DNA from: Bacillota bacterium
Lineage (GTDB): Bacteria; Bacillota; Sulfobacillia; RBS10-35; JAJYVN01
Direction: 5' to 3'
DNA length: 46,452 nucleotides
Assembly: GCA_021797775.1 (NCBI GenBank)
Contig: JAJZZC010000013.1
Location: 1-46,452, forward strand
Below the pieces are notes generated by a model. The model searched no databases and was not told the origin of the DNA. It was given only the letters and a program-made list of their open reading frames with translations. Below are positions 25,413-34,979 of this stretch, in pieces; position 1 is the first letter of the stretch; every line of letters begins with the position of its first letter. The position numbers and the translations under genes are program-made.

Positions 25413-25693
25413 CTTCTGAGGCGGAGGGTTGTGGCGAGCTGCCAGCACGCCCTTCACCTCGCTGGCGGAGGGTTGCCCCGCCGCCCACGGCAGCGAAGCC
25501 GTTCACGGTCGAGGTCGACCCAGAGCGCCGTCGACCCGCGGACGTGCCCCGGCTCGTGGGCGATGCGTCCGCCTTCCGCACCGCGACCGGCTGGGAGCCG
25601 CGGATCGACTTCCATCGAACCATTGTCGACCTGCTGGCCTGGTGGCGGGAGAGGGTCCGTTCACCCGCCGCACCGCGAGGGATGGGTGCATGA
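25413..25693 (+). pseudogene. GDP-mannose dehydratase, 3' fragment after deletion
   Basis: Bases 25413-25490 match the spacer between guanylyltransferase and dehydratase in the first cluster. From 25499 the frame reads PFTVEVDPERRRPADVPRLV and continues to RERVRSPAAPRGMGA, the last 65 residues of the dehydratase. The 5' four-fifths of that gene is missing. Its stop overlaps the cupin start, as in the first copy. Confidence 0.7.
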
Positions 25694-26049
25694 TCACGGT
25701 GACGCCCGCGCCGGACATAGTGGAGGTGCCCAAGCCCTGGAGGCGCGATCTGTGGTGGGCAAACGCTGAACACTACATGCGAAAAACGCTGGAGATCCGG
25801 GCCGGCCACTCCACCAGCCTGCACTACCACCAGCACAAGCACGAGACCATCCTGCTGTTGGCCTGCGCGGTGACGGTCCAGGACTGCGACATGGAGAGGG
25901 TACTCCAGCCCGGGGACGTGATCATGATCGATCCCTGGGCGGTGCACCGGATCAGGGCCCCGCAGGACAGTACGCTGGTGGAAGTGAGCACCGGACACCG
26001 GGGTGACGCGGTGCGCGTTGAGGATGCCTATGGACGCGTGCCACCGTGA
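25690..26049 (+). CDS. Mannose-6-phosphate isomerase-like cupin, second copy
   Basis: This intact 119-residue cupin is very close to the 5702-6061 product. Motif 1 is HSTSLHYHQHKHETILLL and motif 2 is GDVIMIDPWAVHRI, so metal ligands are kept. It is the only uninterrupted gene of the duplicated cluster, and its stop overlaps the following glycosyltransferase start. Retention of just this gene suggests either a useful function with that glycosyltransferase or recent decay of the rest. Confidence 0.7.
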   Translation: MITVTPAPDIVEVPKPWRRDLWWANAEHYMRKTLEIRAGHSTSLHYHQHKHETILLLACAVTVQDCDMERVLQPGDVIMIDPWAVHRIRAPQDSTLVEVSTGHRGDAVRVEDAYGRVPP

Positions 26050-27212
26050 CCAGCCAAACGACACGCGCCAATATCCGCACATCCGGCAGCGTTGTCGTGG
26101 ATGTGACCGCGTGCTCATATATTCCAAATGGATGGTCGCGCTTTGCTCGTGAATTGAGCGAACGGCTCGAAGAGCTGTCGAACATCTGTTTCTGGAGTCA
26201 GATCGACAGTCCAGCTCGCCCACAACGATCCCAGACTGCCGCAAGAGCATACTGGCCGACCCTTCTTGCCGCTCAGGGACCGGCAGTGCTCCATGACCTG
26301 ACAAACGGAGAGACCATGGATTGGTTGGACAGGCTCCCATCCCATGTTCGTCTGTTGGTGACTCTGCACGACGTTATTCCGCTAGCTCTGAATTTTGCCG
26401 GCGAAGCCTACCAGCGACAACTGCGTCTCATCCTTGAGCGCGCCGACAGAATTGCAACCGACAGCTTCAGCGCTCGTGCGGACATCGAACGCTTTGCCGG
26501 CGTGTCCCGCGATGTCGTCGATGTCATCTATCCCGGCATCACTACGTTTGAAAAGATTTCCCCACAGAGCGCTCGAGACACGCTGCAGTCGCTTCGGATT
26601 GATCCACAAGCTGCCCTAATTGTGACCCTTGCCACTACTCGCCTCTACAAGCAGAGCCATTTGGCTGTTCATACCTTGCGGCACGCTTTGAACAAAGGGC
26701 TTAATGCCCAACTTCTTGTGGTGGGCAGTCTCTCGCACCAGTCCGGACGTGCCTTAACTCAGGCGGTCCGGTCCCTTGGCGTGGCTGACCGAGTGCGGGT
26801 CACCGGACCTCTGCCAGACCAACTGCTCGCAGCTGCATATACCTCGGCAAATGTCTTCGTCCACCCATCGCTTGCGGAGGGATTTGGCCTGCCTCCGTTG
26901 GAGGCGCTGCTGTGTGGCGCACCGATCGCAATCATGGACATTCCAATTTATCGCGAGTTGTTTTCCGACAAATGGCCGCTCGCTCCAGTCGGCAATGATG
27001 AGGCATTTGCAAATATCGCTTGTGGTTTCATCGCAAGAAGCGACGTAGCTCGCTTACAGGCCAAGGGTATGGCAGAGAAACTGCTCGGTTTCACGTGGGA
27101 TCGCTGTGTTGAGGCCTATGTCCGCGTATACGAATCCCTATTGTGCGGCGACTCTCATCGTGGGCACTTCCTCATCAATGGTGTGGCGCAACGCACCGAT
27201 GATTCCAGCTAG
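26046..27212 (+). CDS. Glycosyltransferase family 4
   Basis: GTG 26046 overlaps the cupin stop. The 388-residue GT-B enzyme has VVDVTACSYIPNGWSRFARE at the acceptor side, VTLHDVIPL, then IVTLATTRLYKQSHL and ADRVRVTGPLPDQLLAAAY. The donor site is HPSLAEGFGLPPLEALLCGA (EX7E). This resembles mannosyl/rhamnosyl transferases. GC content is lower than in the preceding cupin, so it was probably acquired separately. It and the 21132-22718 gene probably decorate a surface glycan. Confidence 0.75.
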   Translation: MTSQTTRANIRTSGSVVVDVTACSYIPNGWSRFARELSERLEELSNICFWSQIDSPARPQRSQTAARAYWPTLLAAQGPAVLHDLTNGETMDWLDRLPSHVRLLVTLHDVIPLALNFAGEAYQRQLRLILERADRIATDSFSARADIERFAGVSRDVVDVIYPGITTFEKISPQSARDTLQSLRIDPQAALIVTLATTRLYKQSHLAVHTLRHALNKGLNAQLLVVGSLSHQSGRALTQAVRSLGVADRVRVTGPLPDQLLAAAYTSANVFVHPSLAEGFGLPPLEALLCGAPIAIMDIPIYRELFSDKWPLAPVGNDEAFANIACGFIARSDVARLQAKGMAEKLLGFTWDRCVEAYVRVYESLLCGDSHRGHFLINGVAQRTDDSS

Positions 27213-27480
27213 AAGCAGACGGCGCTTGTCCTCAGCCCGGTGCACGATTGGGTGCTGCCGCGGACGACAGACCTCAGCAGACGACTGCCATGGGCTGCCG
27301 CGGACGCGGGCGGTGGAGCAGAGCGGCGGTGCGGGCGACGTGACCACCCTCTGAAATACGCGTGCAGACCACTTGTAGTGGTACCGGACCCGATCCGGCA
27401 CTAGCCGCCTGACCCTCAGCGCCAGGAGGCTCTGGCTACCGATAACGTTCACGTATCGGTGGTCAGCAGCAGTGCTGGCC
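27213..27480. other. Intergenic, no gene seen
   Basis: No supported gene. A small palindrome ACCACT-TGT-AGTGGT (near 27369-27383) resembles but does not match the GTAGTGT sites of the right-hand island. Confidence 0.4.
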
Positions 27481-27707
27481 AGCGGTGCTGGCTTGCGCAA
27501 GCAGACGTTCTCTGCTACCGTCGCCCGCGGTGGTCGCGCTGCCCAAGGCCGTCGTCCCCGTCACCTGGCGCCTGGGTCCCGGCCTCTATGATCCTGATTT
27601 TCGCAAGGATGGCCTGAAAAGAGTGGACCGTGGCCGCAAGTGTAGGAACATCAGGGCATTCGGCGAAATACATCCTCAGACGATCCTGAGGGGTTGACCA
27701 CCGCACG

Positions 27708-27925
27708 GTGGCAGAGAGCGGCGGCGGGGGCAAGCGGTCCCGTGTTCTCCCGGAGCAGTTCACTCTCAAGAATGCAACCCCCTTCGGCGGAGCGAATCTC
27801 ATCTGGCGCTTCCTTGAGGCCGTTGGCCTTGGCGACCTGTTGACCTCCGCTTTGGCGCCACACCATAAGGCCAAACATGCCCGGTACTCTCTGGTCCAGG
27901 AGGTCCTCCTGCTGGTCTTTCCCCG
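27708..27925 (+). pseudogene. IS1380-family transposase, N-terminal remnant
   Basis: RSRVLPEQFTLKNATPFGGA, then NLIWRFLEAVGLGDLL and HARYSLVQEVLLLVF match the N-terminal region of IS1380 transposases (FGG-NL--FLE--GL and YS--E-LL). Homology ends near 27925, where IS3-type sequence (GGTTTCGTGGACAGGCC) begins. No DDE residues remain. Confidence 0.55.
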
Positions 27926-28229
27926 GTTTCGTGGACAGGCCACCTCGGGGCGGCGGGACGGGGCAGAAGCGCGGGACTGGGACGGGAAAGGGACTCCCTC
28001 GCCGGGTGGCGTCGGCCGCGAAAGTGTTCGCGGCCGCCAGAACAGGGTAACGGACCGCACAGCGGGCCTGCAACGTGGCGACTCGAGAGGGGCCGTCCAG
28101 ACCACCCCGCAACGCCGGCGACCGTCCTGCAGCCCTCCGGGCCGCCCCAGGACGGCGCCGGCGTAGCGGGGGCCCCGGTTAGGACGGCCCGGTGCGGCGC
28201 TTGGAGTCCCGAAGGCGACCCGCGTGGCG

Positions 28230-29123
28230 TCAGCCTGACGCGGCCAACAGCGAGGCCTGGGCGCTCACCTCCTGCTCGAACGCCTCCGGGCTCCGGTAGC
28301 CGAGGGTCGAGTGCAGGCGGCGCCGGTTGTAGAAGACCTCGATCCACTCGAACACGGCCTGGCGCGCCTCGGCACGGGTGGCCCACACCTGGCGGTGGAC
28401 GAGTTCAGCCTTCAGGGTGGCGAAGAAGCTCTCCGCGACGGCGTTGTCGTAGCAGTCGCCGCGCTTGCTCATCGAGGGCGTGACGCCCCACGCGGTCAGC
28501 TCCCGCTGAAAGTCGCCGGACGTGTACTGGGAGCCGCGGTCGCTGTGGTGGATCAGGCGCCCACGGGAGGGACGCCGGCGGCGCAGGGCCATCTGCAGGG
28601 CCGCCAGGGGCAATTCCGTCCGCAGGTGGTTGGCGATGGACCAGCCCACGATCTTGCGCGAGCAACAGTCGAGCTCGGTGGCCAGGAACAGCCATCCCTC
28701 GCTGGTCGGAATGTACGTCAAGTCGGCGACCCAGACCTGGTTCAGCGTTCCGAGCGTGAAGTCCCGGTTCAACACATTGGGGGCGGGCATCGCATCCGGG
28801 TCCACGACGGTGGTGCGGAGGCGCCGCGGCCGGCGCAGCCCGCAGAGACCCGCGACGCCCATCAAGCGGGCGACGCGCTTCCGGCCGACGTGTCGGCCCC
28901 GATCGGCCAGGGCGGCATGGATGCGTGGTATGCCGTACGTGCCGCGGCTGTCTCTGTGAATCTCCGCGATCGCATCCACGAGCGCTGCATCCTCCTGGGC
29001 GCGCCGGGACGGACCCCGATCAAGCCAGCTGTAGAAGCCGGACCGCGACACCTCGAGCAGTCGGCACATCATGGCGACGGGGTGCGCTGCCTTCTCCGCC
29101 TGGATGAAGCGGTACCGCCTCAC
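28230..29123 (-). CDS. IS3-family transposase OrfB
   Basis: GTG 29123 with AAGGAG upstream gives 297 residues, the normal OrfB length. The HTH_21 part has CRLLEVSRSGFYSWLDRG. The rve core has the first Asp in VWVADLTYIPTSEGWL, the second in HHSDRGSQYTSGDFQ and the Glu in NAVAESFFATLKAEL, then FYNRRRLHSTLGYRSP. No OrfA is found upstream, so the usual frameshifted OrfAB transposase cannot form and the copy is probably inactive. It is nested in the IS1380-like element. Confidence 0.75.
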   Translation of the reverse strand: MRRYRFIQAEKAAHPVAMMCRLLEVSRSGFYSWLDRGPSRRAQEDAALVDAIAEIHRDSRGTYGIPRIHAALADRGRHVGRKRVARLMGVAGLCGLRRPRRLRTTVVDPDAMPAPNVLNRDFTLGTLNQVWVADLTYIPTSEGWLFLATELDCCSRKIVGWSIANHLRTELPLAALQMALRRRRPSRGRLIHHSDRGSQYTSGDFQRELTAWGVTPSMSKRGDCYDNAVAESFFATLKAELVHRQVWATRAEARQAVFEWIEVFYNRRRLHSTLGYRSPEAFEQEVSAQASLLAASG

Positions 29124-30004
29124 CGGGCTCCGTTCTCCTTGGCGAAGGGACACAAGGGCAGGGCCACCATCTGGGGGGAGCCAGGGAGGGGCGGCCGCCT
29201 GGACCGAAACAGGTGGCCGACATGGCCGGGATCCGCATCGTAGGCCAGCCCCCTGCCGCGGGCCAGAGCGCCCCCCGCGCCGCCCACCTCGGGCTGCGCC
29301 ACCACCGTCCGGACCGTCGCCATCGTCCCCTGCGCCGTCCTCGCCCTTGACCGCACGGCCCCCGCGACCGACCCAAGTCACCGTTCGCACCATTTGCCGA
29401 TCGTGTGTTCTCTATACGCCTCACCATTGCGAATTTCAGGATGATGCGGGCCGCGCCGCGGCCCGCGCCGCCGGCGTCTCGGTGCAGGCCTTCGCCAGCC
29501 AGGGGCTGGCCGCGGCCGTGAAGGCAGGGGGCACTGGCGAGCCCGATGCAGAGGACCACAGCCCGCTCACCGCCGAGGACCGCGCTGGATCGATGCCGAC
29601 TTCGGCGGCGACTTGCCGCCCTACGACTGGGGCCCTGGGGGGCCGCCGCCCGGCTGGGCCGGGTGCTTCCTGCGGGCCACGAGCAGGCCGGCCTGCGACC
29701 GGCCGTAGCGGTCGGTCTCCCGCCGCCACCCGTGAGCTACCCCGTCTTACTGGTGGTCCCCCTGACCACCCAGCACGGCACCTCGACCGAAGCCAATCCG
29801 CGGGGTGTATCCGCAGCTACCTGCCGGAACCGGATGGTCGCGCGCGCCGTCGGTGACGCTGTGCGACCAGATGCGGACCTGCGACGCCCGCCGCGTCCGG
29901 GGCTACCTCGGCACGCTCGACCGGGCCAGTTACGCGGCGGTGCAGCAGGGTGTCCGGCGCGTGCTGGATCAACGATCCGCTCCTTGGCGCCGGGCGCCGA
30001 CCTG

Positions 30005-30698
30005 CCGTTCGCCAAGCACGGGCTGCCGCCGTGGAGCATGTGCCGCCCGGGGGGCGCCGGCAATCGGCGGGCACGACCCGCTCGCGCCGAGCGGAGTGCT
30101 CCCTCCACCACCGGTACCGTACCCGCCGTTTGGTCCTTCCGGCCTGGGCAGTGCCCACGAACCGTTTGCGTGCATGCTGGTTCAGATGTGGAGCGCGGCC
30201 CCCGTCCGCCGACGCCGGCAGCCGGACCCCTTGCCGCTGACGAGTCCCGCCACGCACAGGGCGAACCGGAGAACACCTCCTGCGTAGGTTGACCGAACTC
30301 CGGGCCGCCCGCGGCAGGCGATACAGGGCATCGCTCGCCGACGACTACACAGCGCGGCACCCACCTGGGGCCGTGGCACCGTACTCTGCCCGGGGAGCAT
30401 GTACACCGTTGTACATGCTTGCGGAATCGCGGCCTACATCCGCACCCTCAGGCTGACGGGCGGCGCTGCACAGCCGGCGGCGCTCCCGTCCGAGAGCCCG
30501 GGGAGGGACCTGCCCGTTGGCGCCGGCAGGACGAAGGGGGACGCCGCAACAACCGTCGCGGCGCCGTGTAGTGCTGTTTTGTGTAACTCTCCATGACCCC
30601 TGGTCCGGAGCATCCGGCTCGCAACAGTGCGACTGATCGTGCTCTTTGAGAATCGGCTGATCGAGATAACTGAGAGATGGATGGCGGGCAAAAGGGGC
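30005..30698. other. Intergenic, no gene; contains a 9-bp-arm palindrome
   Basis: About 690 bases without a supported gene. GCATGTACA-CCGT-TGTACATGC lies at 30397-30418 and looks like an operator or recombination site left from a lost gene. A half-site GTGTAGTG occurs near 30566. Confidence 0.45.
30397..30418. promoter_or_regulatory. Perfect inverted repeat, operator-like
   Basis: Nine-base arms GCATGTACA / TGTACATGC are separated by CCGT. No gene starts nearby, so the bound protein is unknown. Confidence 0.4.
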
Positions 30699-30724
30699 CA
30701 CGGTCCCCCGGAGGGGGGACCGTG
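30699..30724 (-). terminator. Strong hairpin after the transposon operon
   Basis: CACGGTCCCCC-GGAG-GGGGGACCGTG has 11-bp perfect arms and lies 35 bases past the last minus-strand gene (ends 30759). It has no clear T-run; reading minus-strand, TTTTGCCC follows weakly. It may be a terminator or the transposon end. Confidence 0.45.
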
Positions 30725-30758
30725 GGTGGGGGGCGTTAGTGCGGCCCAGCGGCGAGGC

Positions 30759-31091
30759 TCAGGAGCCGAAGGAAAGCGGAGTGGGACGGGCAGGGCGGCG
30801 AGTGCGTGCGGCCACGGGCCGGGTCGAGCGAGCAGGCGGTGACGCGGCGGGCGTCTGAGGCAGGTCCAGATCGAGCAAGCGGCCGTCGACGGAGCGGCAC
30901 TGGTCGGCGAAGCGGCGCACCGCCGCGGCGAAGACGCGGACATCGGAGAGGTCGCGGAAGCGGATGCGGATGCCATCGCTGACGCGGGTGCGGAAGGCGA
31001 ACTCGAAAGAAGCGTAGGACCACAGGTCGGGAGCGAGCACGGTGGAGGCGATGATCAGGGGGCGGTCCATGTTGATCTCCAGCGTGCGCAC
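30759..31091 (-). CDS. Small protein of the transposon operon, unknown
   Basis: GTG 31091 has GAAGGAGG 7 bases upstream, a strong site. The 110-residue product reads LEINMDRPLIIASTVLAPDL, FEFAFRTRVSDGIRIRFRDL and RVFAAAVRRFADQC, then a disordered Arg/Pro-rich tail. It follows the AAA ATPase gene on the same strand, so it is probably an accessory transposition or regulatory factor. No family is recognised. Confidence 0.5.
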   Translation of the reverse strand: MRTLEINMDRPLIIASTVLAPDLWSYASFEFAFRTRVSDGIRIRFRDLSDVRVFAAAVRRFADQCRSVDGRLLDLDLPQTPAASPPARSTRPVAARTRRPARPTPLSFGS

Positions 31092-31235
31092 GGAAAGACC
31101 TCCTTCTGTGTGGGGGCCCGGTGCCGAGCGGGACGAGGGCGCGGGGTCTGCGCGCCAGAAGTGGGCGGGCCGCGAGGTCCGTCCGCTCCGGGTCCGACGT
31201 CCATGGCGGTCACCTCCCTGGGGCCGGCGGGGCCA

Positions 31236-32003
31236 TCAGGCCAGGCCGGAGTCGATGGCGGCCGCCTTGACCGTGCGGGGCTCGACGACGGGGCTCTCGC
31301 CGCCGGCGGCGGCCAGCAGCGCGGTCTGGCACAGGCGGTTGATCAACCGGGGCACGCCACGGGTCAGGTGGAAGACGTCCTCGACGGCGGCCGGGGTGAA
31401 GGTGACGGCGGGCGTGCCGTCCAGTCCGAGCTGGAGGTCGATGTAGGCCGCGGTCTCGGCGGCGGTCAGGCCGACGAGGTGGTAGCTGGCGGTCACCCGC
31501 TGGGCGAGGGCGGCGAGGGTGACCTGTCGCAGGCGCTGGCGCAGCAGGGGGGTCCCCACCAGGATCACGGCGGTCGGGGAGAGGTGGTCCATCTCCCCGT
31601 TCTGCAACACCCTCAGCTCGGCGAGGGTGCGGGTGGGCAGTTCGTCGGCCTCGTCGAGGACGAGTACGGGGGTGACGCCGGCCTGGCGGCGGCCGAGCAG
31701 GACCTGGCGCACGGCGCGGGCACACTCGCTGCCCGACCAGGGGACCTCCAGGCCGAGGTGCGCCGCGATCAGGCGATAGAGGGAGCGGGGGGTCAGCGCC
31801 GGGTCGGCCAGGTAGAGGGTCAGGTGCGTGGCCGGGTCGAGGGCCTGGCAGAAGGACCGCACCGCGGCCGTCTTGCCGACTCCGGGGTCTCCGCTGAGGA
31901 CACAGAGACCGCACTGGGTGACGCAATGGCGCAGGCGGGCCTGCAACTCGGGCCACTGGGTCGTGGGGAGCAGTTCGTCGATCTCCTTGCTGAAGGCCGG
32001 CAT
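31236..32003 (-). CDS. AAA ATPase, TniB/ExeA-like transposition helper
   Basis: This 255-residue AAA+ ATPase resembles TniB, TnsC and ExeA-type proteins. Walker A is LSGDPGVGKTAAV (about 33-45), Walker B VLVLDEADEL (about 116-125), sensor region VILVGTPLLRQRL, and a C-terminal GVPRLINRLCQTALL typical of ExeA-type lids. The start overlaps the transposase stop (ATGA), so the two are co-expressed. In Tn7, Mu and Tn5053-like elements such ATPases choose target DNA and activate the DDE transposase. Confidence 0.75.
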   Translation of the reverse strand: MPAFSKEIDELLPTTQWPELQARLRHCVTQCGLCVLSGDPGVGKTAAVRSFCQALDPATHLTLYLADPALTPRSLYRLIAAHLGLEVPWSGSECARAVRQVLLGRRQAGVTPVLVLDEADELPTRTLAELRVLQNGEMDHLSPTAVILVGTPLLRQRLRQVTLAALAQRVTASYHLVGLTAAETAAYIDLQLGLDGTPAVTFTPAAVEDVFHLTRGVPRLINRLCQTALLAAAGGESPVVEPRTVKAAAIDSGLA

Positions 32004-33578
32004 CACAGGTCCCCCTCCGGACGGCAGATGTCGAGATAGACCGAGACGTGGTGGGCGGCGCCCTTCTGCTGCACGCAGCGCTCGAGGGCGGGGCGGTAGA
32101 CCTGGGGGTCGAAGGGCCCGTAGCGCTGCCAGTGCCGCCGGCAGGTCTGGAGCTCGCGGGGCTCCAGGGGCCGGCCCAGGGCCTCGGCCAACAACTCGGC
32201 GAGGCGCCGGGGCGGCACCGCACCGGCGAAGGAGACGGGATTCCTGGGCTCCTCCCGTGCAGCGCGGCGGTGCAGGGCGGAGAGGTGGTTGAGCGTCGTC
32301 GGGGTGCTGACGGTGCCGCGCTCGGGCAGGCGGCTGACGTGGGGATGGCGCTCGCGCTGGAGCTTTCCGGCGGTGACAGTCTGGCGGAAGCGGCCCTCCT
32401 GCCAGATGGCGACGGTCTGCAGGCGATAGGGGTTGTAGCGGACCTGCACCTTGGCCCCTGCCAGGGCCGGATCGCCGAGGGCGTACGTGTTGCCGAAGAG
32501 TTCGACCGTGCACCCGGCGCGGCGGACGGTGCGGGTGGCCTGCCATAGGAAGGTCTGCTCGTGGGCGGCCACGTCGCCCACCGGGCGGACGGGCCCGGGC
32601 ATGCGCTCGACCGGGCGGGCCTCGGTCTCGGAGTGGATGCGCTGGTGGTAGGCCTGGTCCAGCCAGAGCCAGAGATGCGTGTTGAGACCGGGCAGGTCGG
32701 TGACTTCTCCGCGCTCGATCAGATCGCGGAACTGATCGAAGGTGGCATCCTGGACGGTCTGGATAATCCTTTCGATCTTCCCCTTCGCCCACGGGGTTCT
32801 TGCATAGACGACCCCAACTCCCAGGTCAGCGCAGACACGCCTGAAGTGATGGGAGATGAATATATTGCCGTGGTCGATGTACGTCTGCGTCGGTATGCCC
32901 CAGGCCAGGGTCGCCCGATAGAAGCTGTCATCCAATGCGGGGAGTTGCTGGTTCCAGTAGAAGCCTCCCCCCACCGCCCGCCGGCTGTACGCGTCCTCGA
33001 TCAGAAGGAGCTGCGTCTGGCGGAACTTGCCCGGCCGTTCCGGATTGGGCAGGAACGGACCCGGTGTGGCGTCGGCCAGCCAGAGCTCGTTCGGCGCCGA
33101 GGTCTCCCAGCGCACGTACGACCGCTGCCGCGGCCCCGCCGGCCGCGCGCCCTGCCGCGGCAGGTGCTCCTCCCGCAGCCACCGCCGCAGCGTCGAGGCG
33201 GCCAGGCGCTCGGCCCCGGGCACCTCCGCAGCCGTCAGGGTCTCGATGATCTGCGCGCTGCTGATGTGGGGGAACTTCTGCCTCAGCCCGCAGCACTGGG
33301 CGAACAGCTCCGGCGGGATCGCCGTGCGTTTGCCCTTGTCCGAGCGCCTCCTTGCGATAGAGCGCCGGGAGCCGCCCCGCCCGCGCCGCCTTCAGGTAGC
33401 GGTAGAGCTGCGCCCGCGACCGAACCCGGAACGCCCCGCCCGACCAGGGCAGCGGCACCCCCGCCACGGAGCCCAGCCCCGGTCCAGGATCACCGCGCCG
33501 GCGGCGCAGGTACGGGGCCACCGCCTCGTAGCGGGCCAGGGCCTCTTCCAGCCGCGGGTCCTGCTCCTCGTCGCGCAC
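32003..33578 (-). pseudogene. Mu/TniA-like DDE transposase, one frameshift
   Basis: The N-terminal part (33578 to about 33345) has FRVRSRAQLYRYLKAARAGR. After a one-base slip it continues KRTAIPPELFAQCCGLRQKF and LAASTLRRWLREEHL (helix-turn-helix). The rve core has Asp in LWLADATPGPF, Asp in YIDHGNIFI and Glu in WAKGKIERIIQTV, followed by a C-terminal beta-barrel (VELFGNTYALGDP). If the slip is real the protein is broken. A programmed shift is possible, but no clear slippery heptamer is present. Confidence 0.7.
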
Positions 33579-33837
33579 CCCGGGGCCCCCTCCCGGAGGC
33601 GCGCTCCCGCCGCCTCCGGGCCCCCGAGTTCCTCGACGCGCCGGTCCCCCCCGGACCGAATCGGGTGGATCTATAGGGCCTCAACGATCACGAGGCGGCC
33701 CCCTCCGCCGAGCGGCGCGTTCGGCCCCGACGCGAACCTGTCCGCGGCACCATGTCGGTCCTCAGGTGCGAAAACCACGGTTCGAGCGGTCGCGGGGCCT
33801 GCCGGGCCGCCCACCATGGCAGCGCCTTGCGCCCGCT
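33579..33837. other. Spacer inside the transposon, no gene
   Basis: About 260 GC-rich bases between the transposase and zinc-ribbon genes. An unbroken minus frame crosses it but is the shifted continuation of the upstream gene and has no own start. A transposon end may lie here. Confidence 0.35.
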
Positions 33838-34473
33838 TCACACCGCCCACCGCCCGCCTCCCAGCAGGTTCGCCGCCGCCAGTTCCTCGCCGGCGCGCGG
33901 CACCTCCATCCCTGCGGCCGTGACCGCCTCCCGCACCAGATCGGCGAACGCCGCCCAGCTCCCCACCGCGGCCACGCTGCCATAGTGCGGCTGCCCGTCC
34001 GGCGCCGGCAGACGCCGCAGCGTCTCGGCCGCCGCAGCCATCCGCGCCCGCACCCCGGCCACCCACCGCCGCGGAGAGGTCGCCGTCCCCAGGGGCACCC
34101 CCAGCCCCCGCAGTGCCTGCAGCACCACGCCCCAGCTCGCGCCCGCCTCCCGCCGCTCCACCGCCTCCTGCCGCACCCGGTTCGGATGCCGCTGATACCG
34201 CGCCACGAACCCCGGCAACAGGGTGTGGCACCGCCCGCAGGCCCGGCAGCGCACCCGCTGCACCTCGAACTTCAGCACACCGCACACCGCCCACCGCCCG
34301 CCGGGCACCGACCCGTGGTGCACCGTCCGCTTCCGCCGCCCGTGTCCCACCAGCGCCCGCTTGCCGCAGTTCGGACACACCCGCCCCGTCCTCCGCGGCC
34401 ACTCCAGCAACAGGCGGTTCGCCTCCGCCTGCCATCGCTTGCACTCCAAGAGCCACCACAATACGATCACCAT
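33838..34473 (-). CDS. Zinc-ribbon protein, DUF6431-like
   Basis: The 211-residue product has a zinc ribbon: RVCPNCGKRALVGHGRRKR, then VQRVRCRACGRCHTLLPGFV (CxxC, CxxC). A helical region with a helix-turn-helix-like EAVERREAGASWGVVLQALR follows. Proteins of this type (DUF6431) are found beside DDE transposases in Gram-positive genomes, which fits its place upstream of the transposase here. A role as DNA-binding or target-site subunit is inferred. The C-terminus may be shortened by a frameshift, since protein-like sequence continues in another frame. Confidence 0.5.
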   Translation of the reverse strand: MVIVLWWLLECKRWQAEANRLLLEWPRRTGRVCPNCGKRALVGHGRRKRTVHHGSVPGGRWAVCGVLKFEVQRVRCRACGRCHTLLPGFVARYQRHPNRVRQEAVERREAGASWGVVLQALRGLGVPLGTATSPRRWVAGVRARMAAAAETLRRLPAPDGQPHYGSVAAVGSWAAFADLVREAVTAAGMEVPRAGEELAAANLLGGGRWAV

Positions 34474-34979
34474 GCTGGTGAAGCCGAAGCCCCGCGCCGG
34501 CTGCCTTTCTGTCAGGTCGGACAGCCGGTCGCGGGGCCTTCGCTTGTCTACCTCGATTCCACCGGCAGGGGCCGGCCCGGACTCGCGGCGCTCCTCGCCC
34601 GAGGCCTCAGCCCCCCGAGACGCCGGGCCCCTCCAGCCTCGCTCCTTACCCGCGCCCCGCCCCTACCGCAACTCCACCCGTCCCCCTGCCGCCGCCCGCC
34701 AGCTCTCCGTCTCACCCACCCCGGTCAGCCCGACCTCTGTTCGCTCTCATTCCGCGCGGTCAGTAGCAGCAACAGGCGTCAACACTACCGGTCGTCCACG
34801 ACCGCGCCCCGCGCCTGCTCGCCATCGTTGCAGCAGGACTGCCGCTGAGGACGGGGGGCCGGGCACCGGAAGCCTTGAGCTACCGGATGGTGGAGGCGAG
34901 GCATGTGGGCCACCGGACCACGTGCCTCAACGTGCGTCCTGCTCTGGGGCTGACCGACCCTGCGCAGGGTTGTCTGCAA
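34474..34979. other. Intergenic, no gene seen
   Basis: About 500 bases without a supported gene. It lies between the transposon block and the membrane-protein operon and probably includes one boundary of the transposon. Confidence 0.4.

Larger units (their letters stand above)
27593..29440. mobile_element. IS1380-like element with nested IS3 remnant
   Basis: Left end CCTGATTTTCGCAA and right end (inward) CCTGAAATTCGCAA agree at 12 of 14 bases. Target duplication ATGAT is at 27588-27592 and 29441-29445, and removing the element restores the mazE frame order. Inside are the first part of an IS1380-type transposase gene and an IS3 orfB on the opposite strand that replaced the rest. Confidence 0.7.
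27529..30004 (+). pseudogene. Second mazEF-type locus, split by an IS
   Basis: Bases 27529-27592 match the start of the intact antitoxin (VVALPKAVVPVTWRLGPGLY). The rest resumes at 29446 (AARAAGVSVQAFASQGLAAA) and runs through degraded toxin sequence (LPAGHEQAGLRPAVAVGLPP, PVLLVVPLTTQHG) to about 30004. An IS1380-like element with 5-bp duplication ATGAT sits between. A deletion of about 100 bases also fuses antitoxin and toxin, and later frameshifts occur, so no toxin can be made. The promoter copy (TTGCGC, 17 bp, TACCGT) near 27490-27525 is preserved. Confidence 0.7.

Noticed and set aside
27369-27383. ACCACT-TGT-AGTGGT palindrome as an eighth site of the GTAGTGT family
   Set aside because: Arms and spacer do not fit (no GTAGTGT/ACACTAC, spacer 3); similarity is limited to AGTG.
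30563-30592. GTGTAGTG near GTGTAAC as a further site
   Set aside because: The second half is not an inverted copy, so there is no dyad symmetry.
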